From Hadesarchaea archaeon (GTDB taxonomy: Archaea > Hadarchaeota > Hadarchaeia > Hadarchaeales > WYZ-LMO6), in assembly GCA_029259185.1 (NCBI GenBank), contig JAPDJF010000054.1, positions 1 to 39,589 of the forward strand: a DNA stretch of 39,589 bases, written 5' to 3'. The translations under genes and the position numbers were made by a program. Below are positions 33,079 to 39,589 of the stretch, piece after piece (position 1 is the stretch's first letter; each line of letters starts with the position of its first letter). The notes under the pieces were generated by a model that saw only the letters and a program-made list of their open reading frames with translations, was not told the origin of the DNA and ran no database searches.

Positions 33079-33345
33079 TGAACCACCCCCAGCTCTCGCA
33101 GGGGGCTCCCTGCTTCATCCACCGCGCTCGATCCCCTCACAGGTGCGGTCATCCGCTTGCCCGCCGGCGCTTTCAGCCTTGCGGACCTGCGGGAGGTTAC
33201 GGAGGTCTTGTCTCCACAGGCGTTCGCTCGGGCCGTCCCAGCCCTACTCAAGAGAGTTTTTATCACCAACTACCAACTATATATGTGTTCCACCTCTCAT
33301 TCCCTCCCTTGCGGAAGGGGACTTCTCGGCGGTGGAGTTAAAGTT
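33079..33345 (-). mobile_element. IS200/IS605-type right-end remnant, minus strand, adjacent copy
   Basis: On the minus strand: GAACGCCTGTGGAGACAAGACCTCCGTAACC, ending with the hairpin GGGAGCCCCCTGCGAGAGCTGGGGGTGGTTCAC. It lies back to back with the previous remnant and immediately upstream of the rhomboid gene, so the two are tandem solo ends. Confidence 0.55.
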
Positions 33346-33372
33346 AAGGAGACCCGTCGAAGCTTTAGAGGG

Positions 33373-34065
33373 GTGAAAATTCATCCTTTTGCTGGCTTTG
33401 AGAAAGTTGGTTTGACATTCCTAATAATTTCGATCTTGAGTACGGTTCTCTTTCTCATAACTTCCACATTCCCCACACTCGTGAATGCGCTCTCTTTATC
33501 CTCTGAGCATCCTTGGGGAATTTTCACATCTATTTTCGTCCACGAGGATCTCAGCCACCTTTTAAACAACATATTTTCCCTTTCGGTGTTTTCCGCGTTT
33601 TTTGTCTTAGTGAATTCCCTATGGAAAGAGGAGCTTAGGAGATACTGGAGCACGGTTTTCTTTCAAACGATTTTTCTTTCGGGAATCGGAACAAACACTG
33701 TTGAGTTCGTTCTCCGCAGATACACTTGGTCAACCATAAGTTCATGTGGAGTTTCAGCTGTTGTTTATGCCTCAAAGGGGATCCTGATGATCGCGTCCCT
33801 TTACAATTTTTCAGTCTATTTGATTGGTTTCTCTAGATTTTCGAAGAAGCGAGACATCGCTGGAATATTCGTGATTTTCCTCTCTATTATGATTATTTCT
33901 TCATTCTTGTTTGAGCTGATATGGGATCCGAAAACATTCTTTGGTGCCGCCCCCCATGTTAATACATTTGCTCATTTTGTTGGGTTTCTGCTGGGGATGG
34001 CCATTTCCTCTTCTATACTTTTCATCCACAATCTCAGAAGAGTTTCCCATGCCGGTATGGTCTAG
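33373..34065 (+). CDS. Rhomboid-family intramembrane serine protease
   Basis: The track ORF starts at 33157 inside an IS remnant. GTG 33373 (VKIHPFAGFEKVG) gives 230 residues and a proper N-terminus. Six hydrophobic segments are visible. Family marks are FTSIFVHEDLSHLLNNIFSLSVF (first transmembrane H/N motif), SSCGVSAVVYASKG (catalytic Ser in GxSx, near residue 125) and NTFAHFVGFLLGM (catalytic His, near residue 200). It cleaves membrane-embedded substrates. Its stop overlaps the convergent MazG-like gene by 32 bases. Confidence 0.88.
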   Translation: MKIHPFAGFEKVGLTFLIISILSTVLFLITSTFPTLVNALSLSSEHPWGIFTSIFVHEDLSHLLNNIFSLSVFSAFFVLVNSLWKEELRRYWSTVFFQTIFLSGIGTNTVEFVLRRYTWSTISSCGVSAVVYASKGILMIASLYNFSVYLIGFSRFSKKRDIAGIFVIFLSIMIISSFLFELIWDPKTFFGAAPHVNTFAHFVGFLLGMAISSSILFIHNLRRVSHAGMV

Positions 34066-34363
34066 TCCGGTTATATTCCATCTTCCGTTTGAGTGCGCTC
34101 TCTAGATCTATCCCTCTTGCTTCACAGTAGTCAAATATGCGTATCAAACAGTCAGCGAGTTCTTCTCCGACTCTTTCTTTAGATCCTCCCGATCGAAGGA
34201 TTTGCAAGCACTCGGAGAGCTCACTGTGCATCAATGCGATCAATTCGCCATCGTTCCGCTCTCGGTCCCACCACCCTTTTGACCTAGCTATCTCATGAGC
34301 CTCTTTACAGAGTCTGGATATCTCTCCCATCGAATCAAGAGTTGTTTTTAACTTTTTATCCAT
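34034..34363 (-). CDS. MazG-like nucleotide pyrophosphohydrolase
   Basis: 109 residues of the all-alpha NTP-pyrophosphatase kind, with the metal-binding pattern LMHSELSECLQILRSG (E-x2-E) and EELADCLIRIFDYCEARG (E-x2-D). It probably hydrolyses non-canonical or excess NTPs to NMP and pyrophosphate. It is convergent with the rhomboid gene and 14 bases downstream of the wHTH gene. Confidence 0.88.
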   Translation of the reverse strand: MDKKLKTTLDSMGEISRLCKEAHEIARSKGWWDRERNDGELIALMHSELSECLQILRSGGSKERVGEELADCLIRIFDYCEARGIDLESALKRKMEYNRTRPYRHGKLF

Positions 34364-34377
34364 TTAAGTTCGACAAA

Positions 34378-35025
34378 TCATTCTTCCTCTTGAGATTTTC
34401 TTGCTCTCTCTACCAGGGTCTTCAAGGCCTCTACCGGTTGGGATTCAATTTTTCTTTCCATTTCTAATAGGAAGCGATTAGCGGTTGGGCCTCCTATTTG
34501 CCAGAGGTCCACATAGAGTTGAGCAAAAGGAGCAGATCGGTCTTGTTTTAAAAGTTTAAGGTGGGGGTCAGACTTGAGGACAACGAGGTTGTGGTCTTTG
34601 ACGTTCGATTCAGGGAATTTTTTTCGAACTTCGTCGGGGTCGGCATAAACGAAGACTTCTTCATAGGGGACAGGGGTTGTTTTGAATGTGAACTTGTATC
34701 CAGAGTACCCCGTAAAGATGGCTTCCTCTGGTAGAGCATCCTCTATTCTATCTGGGGAGTAGGGTGAGAAAGTCATGTAGGCTATATCGTTCGGAAGGTT
34801 TCGTGTAGCGGCCCAGTAAGTTAATACTTTTTTTGGCTCCGTCACCCTAAATCCAAAAGGTCTCTTCTCTACAGCGCGTAATCTATCGAGTTTTGTCACG
34901 AGCCGATTGACGGTGTCCATGGATAACCCACAAGTAGCAGCGATGGATTTCTGGGTCATGAATATTTCGTTCTTTTCATAGACTCGGAAAAGGATTTCCC
35001 GCAAAACCCAGTCTATTTTTCTCAC
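34378..35025 (-). CDS. Winged-helix protein with a C-terminal AbiEi-like domain
   Basis: 215 residues. Residues 10-60 form a winged helix (EKNEIFMTQKSIAATCGLSMDTVNRLVTKLDRLRAV). The remaining part (EEAIFTGYSGYKFTFKTTPVPYEEVFVYAD, then LYVDLWQIGGPTANRFLLEMER) resembles the C-terminal half of AbiEi-type antitoxin regulators, which I judge from the A-I-x-G-Y-S/T pattern. No AbiEii nucleotidyltransferase is next to it, so a complete toxin system is not shown. The motif TTTCGGAAAAATCC lies about 32 bases upstream of its start. Confidence 0.7.
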   Translation of the reverse strand: MRKIDWVLREILFRVYEKNEIFMTQKSIAATCGLSMDTVNRLVTKLDRLRAVEKRPFGFRVTEPKKVLTYWAATRNLPNDIAYMTFSPYSPDRIEDALPEEAIFTGYSGYKFTFKTTPVPYEEVFVYADPDEVRKKFPESNVKDHNLVVLKSDPHLKLLKQDRSAPFAQLYVDLWQIGGPTANRFLLEMERKIESQPVEALKTLVERARKSQEEE

Positions 35026-35029
35026 ATCG

Positions 35030-35419
35030 AGAATAAATTGAGAGTTCTATTAAGTGTTTCGGAAAAATCCGACATAGCTTTTTGGATCCCAAGTCCTTTT
35101 TTATTCTAGTGATTTGAGGCACCCAAAATCTGCGGAAGTAGATAGAGACAGACTTAGAAGACTTGACTTTCCATATCAAAAATTTGATATCCATTTTTTC
35201 GAGCTGGTTCTAGTTTTTTTGACCTTAACGTTATTCAAATATTGACTTTTGAAAAGTGAACGCGACATCTTTGAACTGCATGGGTAGTGTATTTACATTT
35301 GGGTTTGTTTTGATTGCAATGTAAATACATCAAAGTGATATGTATGTGCACAGGAGAAACACTTTTATACCGTCATTTTTAACGGAATACAGACAGGGTG
35401 CCCCTGGGAGGTACGATGA
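35030..35419. other. Intergenic region with divergent promoters and inverted repeat
   Basis: No gene is visible. The region is A/T-rich, holds TTTCGGAAAAATCC at 35057-35070, a perfect 12-bp inverted repeat at 35288-35329, and a TATA-like acttttata (35359-35367) before the membrane-anchored RHH gene, whose ribosome site is GGGAGGT. The 72-residue minus ORF in this stretch is not convincing. Confidence 0.6.
35288..35329. promoter_or_regulatory. Perfect 12-bp inverted repeat upstream of the RHH membrane gene
   Basis: TGTATTTACATT (35288-35299) and AATGTAAATACA (35318-35329) are exact inverted repeats around 18 bases. The spacing, 30 bp centre to centre, equals that of the 9277-9318 repeat, though the sequences differ. 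It is about 30 bases upstream of the TATA-like box. Confidence 0.6.
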
Positions 35420-36184
35420 ATGAAGATACCACGGAGGAAACGGCAAGTTACGACTATTACTCTAGACCCAGAGGTCCTTAAGAAAGCCAAAGAGCACAAT
35501 TTGAATATCTCAAGACTCAGCGAGGAAGCACTCAGGGAGATGATAAAAAGGATTGAAAGGGAAGGCGAGACGCTGGGGGCACCTGAGATAAAAAAAGGAG
35601 GTGAGAGAGTGGGAGTCAGAACTTGGGGAGCGATCGCGTCGGTCATCGTGTTAGTGGCAGTAATCGGAGCGTGGGCACTTTGGCCTACAGCACCATCTAC
35701 GCAACCAACTGGTACAGCAACGGTATCGGCAGTAGCAGCTTCGGGGACGGTCTTTGCAGCGGGGACACCTCCAGGCACAGCTTCTGGAATAGAAAATGTA
35801 TACATAATGAAAAGTGGTCTCTATACTAAGACGGAGAACTTATCTGGGCACGAAAATATCCTGGGAGTCATCACGGAAAGCGGTGGGTCTGTGGATATCC
35901 CCTATGATACTCCCTTTGATATCGTTATCGCCGTCAAAGCTGGAACTGACAACATGGCATATGCGGTGTTAGAGAATATGGAAGTGGAGCTGACCGTGGA
36001 TGGGTCATTCTCTCTAGGACCAGAAAACTGTACTGACAAGAATCTATTCGAGAACAGTGGATACGGAACTTCCGACGGCTGGATACGTGTGAACGCTGTG
36101 TGGGACAACAACGGAAGTGGATATACATTGCCGGCCGGGGGATCGATCTCGCTCGATCCTATAAAACTATGGTGTTGGGGTTAA
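35420..36184 (+). CDS. Membrane-anchored RHH protein with exported domain
   Basis: 254 residues. Residues 1-50 are a ribbon-helix-helix-like domain (VTTITLDPEVLKKAKEHNLNISRLSEEALREMIKRI), residues 66-88 form one transmembrane segment (TWGAIASVIVLVAVIGAWALW), and a Thr/Ala/Ser-rich linker is followed by a roughly 130-residue domain (SGIENVYIMKSGLYTKTENL, ENMEVELTVDGSFSLG, and a final Cys-containing strand). This pairs a DNA-binding-type head inside the cell with an outside sensor- or pilin-like domain. The exported domain family is unknown. It may bind the inverted repeat upstream of itself. Confidence 0.75.
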   Translation: MKIPRRKRQVTTITLDPEVLKKAKEHNLNISRLSEEALREMIKRIEREGETLGAPEIKKGGERVGVRTWGAIASVIVLVAVIGAWALWPTAPSTQPTGTATVSAVAASGTVFAAGTPPGTASGIENVYIMKSGLYTKTENLSGHENILGVITESGGSVDIPYDTPFDIVIAVKAGTDNMAYAVLENMEVELTVDGSFSLGPENCTDKNLFENSGYGTSDGWIRVNAVWDNNGSGYTLPAGGSISLDPIKLWCWG

Positions 36185-36200
36185 GCTAGGATGAATTAAC

Positions 36201-36220
36201 TTTTCCCCTCTTCTTTTTTT
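36201..36220 (+). terminator. T-rich terminator candidate
   Basis: TTTTCCCCTCTTCTTTTTTT lies 16 bases after the RHH gene stop and before the signal peptidase gene. Confidence 0.35.
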
Positions 36221-36246
36221 ATGATAAAGAGAAGAGTGAGAGACTG

Positions 36247-36720
36247 ATGGAGAGTAAGCATGTTACGGTAATATTACTGAGCTTAGTAGCAATTGGGGGA
36301 ATAGGATGGGGTATCTCCGAGTTTATGCTAGAGCCCGTGCAGGTCCTCCCACCGAGAGTAGATAACTGGACGAAAATATTTCATGGATATGAAGCATATC
36401 TCGACAACCAGATTTTTTATTCCACAGTCAGCGGCACCAGCATGGCACCTACGATCAAGGATGGTGATGTCGTCCTTTGGGTGAAAGCGGATCCAGCTGA
36501 ACTTGAAGTCGGTGATATCATCGTCTATCAACACCCTACTCAACCAGGAGAAAAACTCATCGTCCACCGAATAATCCGAATAATAAAGGAAGGAGGGGAG
36601 TACATGTTTGAAACTAAAGGGGATAATCGGTTGGAATCGGATGCCGAAACGGCTATTGGTGCTTATTTAGTAGGGGAGGATGACCTAAGGGGGTTGGTGA
36701 TAGGCGTAGTGTACTACTGA
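36247..36720 (+). CDS. Sec11-type signal peptidase I
   Basis: 157 residues, with an N-terminal transmembrane segment (VTVILLSLVAIGGIGWGISEF, about 5-26). The catalytic region shows SGTSMAPTIKDGDVV (Ser near residue 63), KLIVHRIIRI (His near 106, in place of the bacterial Lys) and KGDNRLESD (Asp near 125). This is the Ser-His-Asp archaeal/eukaryotic class. It removes signal peptides at the outer membrane face. Its position between the RHH membrane protein and the surface protein suggests it may serve that export module. Confidence 0.9.
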   Translation: MESKHVTVILLSLVAIGGIGWGISEFMLEPVQVLPPRVDNWTKIFHGYEAYLDNQIFYSTVSGTSMAPTIKDGDVVLWVKADPAELEVGDIIVYQHPTQPGEKLIVHRIIRIIKEGGEYMFETKGDNRLESDAETAIGAYLVGEDDLRGLVIGVVYY

Positions 36721-36752
36721 AAAATGAGGGGAATTTTTTCACTTTTTATTTG

Positions 36753-36832
36753 TTTCGGGAAAATTCTTAACTCCATAAACAAAACCAGCTAATGTTTTTA
36801 ATTTTGAAGCTTTCGGAAAAATCCTTAACTCC
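36753..36832. repeat. Direct repeats TTTCGG(A/G)AAAATYCTTAACTCC
   Basis: A first copy (36753-36774, tttcgggaaaattcttaactcc) and a second (36811-36832, tttcggaaaaatccttaactcc) match in 20 of 22 bases. A partial third copy, TTTCGGAAAAATCC, is at 35057-35070. They lie upstream of the small wHTH gene and the signal peptidase's 3' end, so they may bind a shared regulator. Confidence 0.55.
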
Positions 36833-36897
36833 GTCTTTCATTTCCTCTCTTTAAACGCCCTAGATACGATTTTTCTCTGCAAAAAAATGGCAAAAAA

Positions 36898-37170
36898 ATG
36901 GTGCGCACTATGAAAAATTCTATTTTAGTTGTGGGGAGGGAACTTCTTTCAAGAGAGTGGGTCAGCCAAGTCGATTTGTGCCAGTTTACTGGATTTCCCG
37001 CTTGGAAAATCTCGCGTTTGTTTAAACGTCTAGAAATTTTTGGATTCGTAGAGGTCAAACGAGAATCTCGTTTCGTTAGGGGGAGGCCGAGGAAACTCTA
37101 TAGGCTAACTTCGAGTGGAGTCGAGTACTTCGCAGACTTGGTGGGGGGAGAGAGTCAGAGGTATCGGTAG
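36898..37170 (+). CDS. Small winged-HTH regulator
   Basis: 90 residues. ELLSREWVSQVDLCQFTGFPAWKISRLFKRLEIFGFVEVKRESRFVRGRPRKLYRLTSSGVEYF is a compact winged helix with a GRPRKLYRLTSSG wing, like MarR/ArsR-related archaeal regulators. The large surface protein gene starts 11 bases downstream behind GAGGTGGGG, so it probably controls or is co-expressed with that gene. Confidence 0.82.
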   Translation: MVRTMKNSILVVGRELLSREWVSQVDLCQFTGFPAWKISRLFKRLEIFGFVEVKRESRFVRGRPRKLYRLTSSGVEYFADLVGGESQRYR

Positions 37171-37181
37171 AGGTGGGGGGC

Positions 37182-39589
37182 ATGATGATAGAAAGGAGTA
37201 ACTGGGTAAGACTGAACTTAGAGCAGAAAGCTCGAGCAGTGACACCGATCATGCTTGTTTTATTCTTACTCACCCAACTGGCACCAGTCACAGTTTCTGG
37301 CTCTCAAGGAATCAGGTTCCAATCTCTAGGTGGAGGTGCTGATGACGTATTGTCTGAGAACTCAACAGTGGAGAACTCGATGAGGGTTATCGAGGAGATA
37401 TCCCACAACTACTCGCTTATCGAGTTCTGGTCTGGCATCGTTGAGGAATATCCAGCTTGGCAGCTCGTTGAGAAGTGGTCTAAGAGCGTGGTCGAGAATC
37501 GGTTCAACGATAAAAGAACTGAAAACCTAATCACGAGTAAACAAATTGTAGAACGAACCAATGTTCCATTTAAAATCGTTATGGGATGGAGTTCAGTTGA
37601 AGTCTGGTCTGGAATGATCAACCCTCCTTCAACAGAGGTTATGGAGTTTCGCATATCTAACTCACCAGTTAGACGGATAAGGATTGTTGCAAAAGAAACG
37701 GTCACCACGGAAGTACAAGTAGAGTCGTTAGGGAAAAGACCCATGGGCGTGCCATCACTCGAAGGAATTGGAATTTATGATTATTTGGAAATATCAGCAT
37801 CGATTCCGAACGAACTCATCTCGAGGGTTGATATCGAGTTCAGTCTCTCGAAAGCTTGGATGGCACTTCATCAGGTGTATAGGAAGAGTATTGTTCTCTA
37901 TCACTACGACGGTTTGAGTTGGGAAGCGCTACCGACTTTCGAGTTAGGAGAGGATAGTGAGCAGGTATATTTCTTGGCACACAGTACCGGGTTCTCGATC
38001 TATGCCATCACATACGCCGGGGTGGAAACTGTCTACGAAGGTGGGACAACAGGTATTTCTGGAGCTCAAGATGATGATGGGATCTACGAAAACCTGTATG
38101 AGAACGATTACGGTGGGCTCATGTCGACTTTGTATAATTTTTCCTCCGGCGGAGGAACCGACAAGTGGTTCTACGATAGCGACGCAGGTGACGAGGGCGA
38201 CCCTCCAGCCGATCCTTCAGACGCTAGTTGGGAGGAGCAGACAGACTATGATTCAATTGCCAGTTCGGACGATATTAGCCACACATATACCATAACGGCA
38301 AACGTATTCAACAATCCCCACACGATGTTTAAGTTCACAATTTCTGAGGATCCATCATCGATAGAGAACATCGAGTGGTTATGGGAAGGCCATGCTGGAG
38401 GTGATGACATCGAAATCTTTGTATGGAACTCAACTACCGCCGCTTGGGAGTCTGTGGCCACCGATACAAGTGGCACGACTACGGATATTGTCCTCTCAGG
38501 GGCTATTACTGCGAGCGTTTCCGATTACATTGACGCAGATGGGTATTTCTATCTCTGTGCGATGAACGACTCAAACCGTGGGACGGATATTTCTACAGAC
38601 TATGTCGAGGTAGTGGTGAACTACTCTGGAGTGGCATATCGGATGGATATCCAACACGACATTACTGGAATTTTGGAGGGTGACAATTACGAACTCCAGA
38701 TCGAATACTATCTCGACGGAGATTCTGAAGCAGTTAGCGTTTACCTTTACAACTTTTCAACTACAGGCTGGGATAACGTTGGGGTTCTCACTTCTACGAT
38801 ACTTGACAACTTCACCTATGATCTCACGGGCACGGATTATATCTCTGCCGGTGAGGTTCGGGTACGATATGTCCAGCCTGACAACGATAGCATCCAGACT
38901 AGCTTGATGTTAGATTACACACGCGTAGAGACACGGCTGTGGCAGGTAGTTGAAAGTTGGGGTGGAACTACCAATGGACCAGCCAATTGGGTGCTTGTAG
39001 AAAGTTGGGTTGGAGCTATAGAAGCTCCCAAATGGTCAGTCATAGAGACATGGACGGGTACAGTCCAAGCACCTGCCGAATGGCAGGTAGTTGAGACATG
39101 GACCGCGAGCATGCAGGTCCCGGCAGCCTGGCACGTGGTCGACGCGTGGACCGGAACCGTGCAAGCTCCGGTGGGATGGAAGGTCGTCGAGACCTGGACG
39201 GGTACGGTGCAGGCGCCCGTCAAGTGGAGGATCGTTGAGGCATGGGTTGGAACAGTAAATGCCCCACCACCTGCTTGGGAAGTAATAGAGACTTGGACGG
39301 GTACAATAAGTGCGCCGATACCTACGTGGCAGGTAGTGAATGTGTGGAGTGGAACCGTGAGTGCACCACTTCCTAGTTGGAGGATCGTTGAGACATGGAC
39401 GGGCGCGGTGAGCGCACCCGCCGAGTGGAGGGTCGTCGACACATGGACCGGAACGATCACATCACCTGCCGAATGGCAGGTAGTTGAGACATGGACCGGA
39501 ACGATCACATCACCTGCCGAATGGCAGGTAGTTGAGACATGGACCGGAACGATCACATCACCTGCCGAATGGCAGGTAGTTGAGACATG
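37182..39589 (+). CDS. Large secreted surface protein with PGF-pre-PGF-like domain and Trp-rich tandem repeats (3' end cut by window)
   Basis: This long open frame is absent from the track because it runs off the window. From ATG 37182 or 37185 no stop occurs in about 800 codons. A signal peptide (residues about 24-44, MLVLFLLTQLAPVTVSGS) follows. Near residues 130-285 it has a PGF-pre-PGF-like domain (FRISNSPVRRIRIVAKE, then IVLYHYDGLSWEALPTFELG, then STGFSIYAIT). Next come beta-rich stretches, and from codon 585 at least twelve copies of a 16-17-residue repeat like VVETWTGTITSPAEWQ. It is probably glycosylated and cell-surface attached or secreted. Function could be adhesion. Confidence 0.88.
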   Translation, partial: MMIERSNWVRLNLEQKARAVTPIMLVLFLLTQLAPVTVSGSQGIRFQSLGGGADDVLSENSTVENSMRVIEEISHNYSLIEFWSGIVEEYPAWQLVEKWSKSVVENRFNDKRTENLITSKQIVERTNVPFKIVMGWSSVEVWSGMINPPSTEVMEFRISNSPVRRIRIVAKETVTTEVQVESLGKRPMGVPSLEGIGIYDYLEISASIPNELISRVDIEFSLSKAWMALHQVYRKSIVLYHYDGLSWEALPTFELGEDSEQVYFLAHSTGFSIYAITYAGVETVYEGGTTGISGAQDDDGIYENLYENDYGGLMSTLYNFSSGGGTDKWFYDSDAGDEGDPPADPSDASWEEQTDYDSIASSDDISHTYTITANVFNNPHTMFKFTISEDPSSIENIEWLWEGHAGGDDIEIFVWNSTTAAWESVATDTSGTTTDIVLSGAITASVSDYIDADGYFYLCAMNDSNRGTDISTDYVEVVVNYSGVAYRMDIQHDITGILEGDNYELQIEYYLDGDSEAVSVYLYNFSTTGWDNVGVLTSTILDNFTYDLTGTDYISAGEVRVRYVQPDNDSIQTSLMLDYTRVETRLWQVVESWGGTTNGPANWVLVESWVGAIEAPKWSVIETWTGTVQAPAEWQVVETWTASMQVPAAWHVVDAWTGTVQAPVGWKVVETWTGTVQAPVKWRIVEAWVGTVNAPPPAWEVIETWTGTISAPIPTWQVVNVWSGTVSAPLPSWRIVETWTGAVSAPAEWRVVDTWTGTITSPAEWQVVETWTGTITSPAEWQVVETWTGTITSPAEWQVVET
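38937..39589 (+). repeat. In-frame tandem repeats of 48-51 bp
   Basis: Each unit codes for (L/V)VE(T/S)W(T/G)G(T)x(x)(A/S)P(A)xW-like 16-17-residue blocks. The last three are DNA-identical 48-mers containing ggaacgatcacatcacctgc. The identity and the window edge within the array indicate recent expansion and possible assembly collapse. Confidence 0.9.

Noticed and set aside
33157-33372. N-terminal extension of the rhomboid ORF
   Set aside because: The sequence belongs to an IS200/IS605-type end; GTG 33373 begins the conserved protein.
32777-33376. 199-residue plus-strand ORF
   Set aside because: It reads through two inverted IS-type ends, is composed of proline/arginine-rich low-complexity sequence, and overlaps the rhomboid start.
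34034-35025. Complete AbiE toxin-antitoxin system
   Set aside because: Only the AbiEi-like regulator pattern is seen; the adjacent gene is a MazG-like hydrolase, not the AbiEii nucleotidyltransferase.
38915-39556. 213-residue minus-strand ORF rich in VPVHVSTT repeats
   Set aside because: It is the antisense shadow of the in-frame surface-protein repeats; the plus frame has the signal peptide, domain structure and no stop.
39400-39589. 48-bp identical repeats resembling a CRISPR array
   Set aside because: The units abut with no unique spacers and encode in-frame protein repeats.

Overview
This is archaeal DNA. It encodes a TATA-binding protein, a GxGD prepilin peptidase, a Sec11-type signal peptidase, an archaeal riboflavin-pathway reductase, a DUF2117 protein, tRNA genes with D-loop insertions, and TATA-box promoters. 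A divergent methyl-coenzyme M reductase alpha subunit (McrA family), an ADP-forming acyl-CoA synthetase subunit, an aldehyde ferredoxin oxidoreductase and four SCP2-like lipid-carrier proteins suggest an archaeon that may use an alkyl-CoM reductase on hydrocarbons. The lineage (for example Hadarchaeota, Archaeoglobi or Bathyarchaeia) cannot be fixed from this window.

Layout. Bases 1-8600 hold the C-terminal two thirds of McrA, SCP2-like proteins, the acyl-CoA synthetase, an unrecognised 491-residue protein and the oxidoreductase. Bases 8600-17000 are mostly housekeeping and transport: an HTH regulator divergent from a GltS-like carrier, an FecCD/BtuCD-type metal-chelate ABC operon behind a perfect palindrome, a DUF2117 protein apparently starting at CTG, two tRNA-Gln genes, an Lrp-type RAM domain, a TraB protein and ArfC.

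Bases 17969-27526 are a complete 9,558-bp casposon and the main discovery here. It has 205-bp terminal inverted repeats that are identical base for base and a 13-14-bp target-site duplication. Inside are a protein-primed-type family B DNA polymerase, a Cas1 integrase, HTH, RHH and zinc-ribbon proteins, PD-(D/E)XK nucleases (one broken) and several small membrane proteins. Two divergent operons fire from one central promoter region. The cas1 frame has no standard start codon and sits in the -1 frame after an A6 run at the end of the upstream HTH gene, so it is either frameshifted or made by programmed frameshifting. The element lies beside a decayed TnpB gene and in the promoter of a PRC-barrel gene, whose TATA box is part of the target duplication.

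Bases 27571-34400 return to chromosomal genes: PRC-barrel, radical SAM, TBP, an EPSP-synthase-like protein lacking active-site residues, prepilin peptidase, a DUF2148 ferredoxin-like protein, rhomboid and a MazG-like protein. They are interspersed with solitary IS200/IS605-type right ends and a second TnpB fragment. Bases 34400-39589 look like a cell-surface module: two winged-helix regulators, a membrane-anchored RHH protein, a signal peptidase, and a large secreted protein with a PGF-pre-PGF-like domain and tryptophan-rich tandem repeats that runs off the window end.
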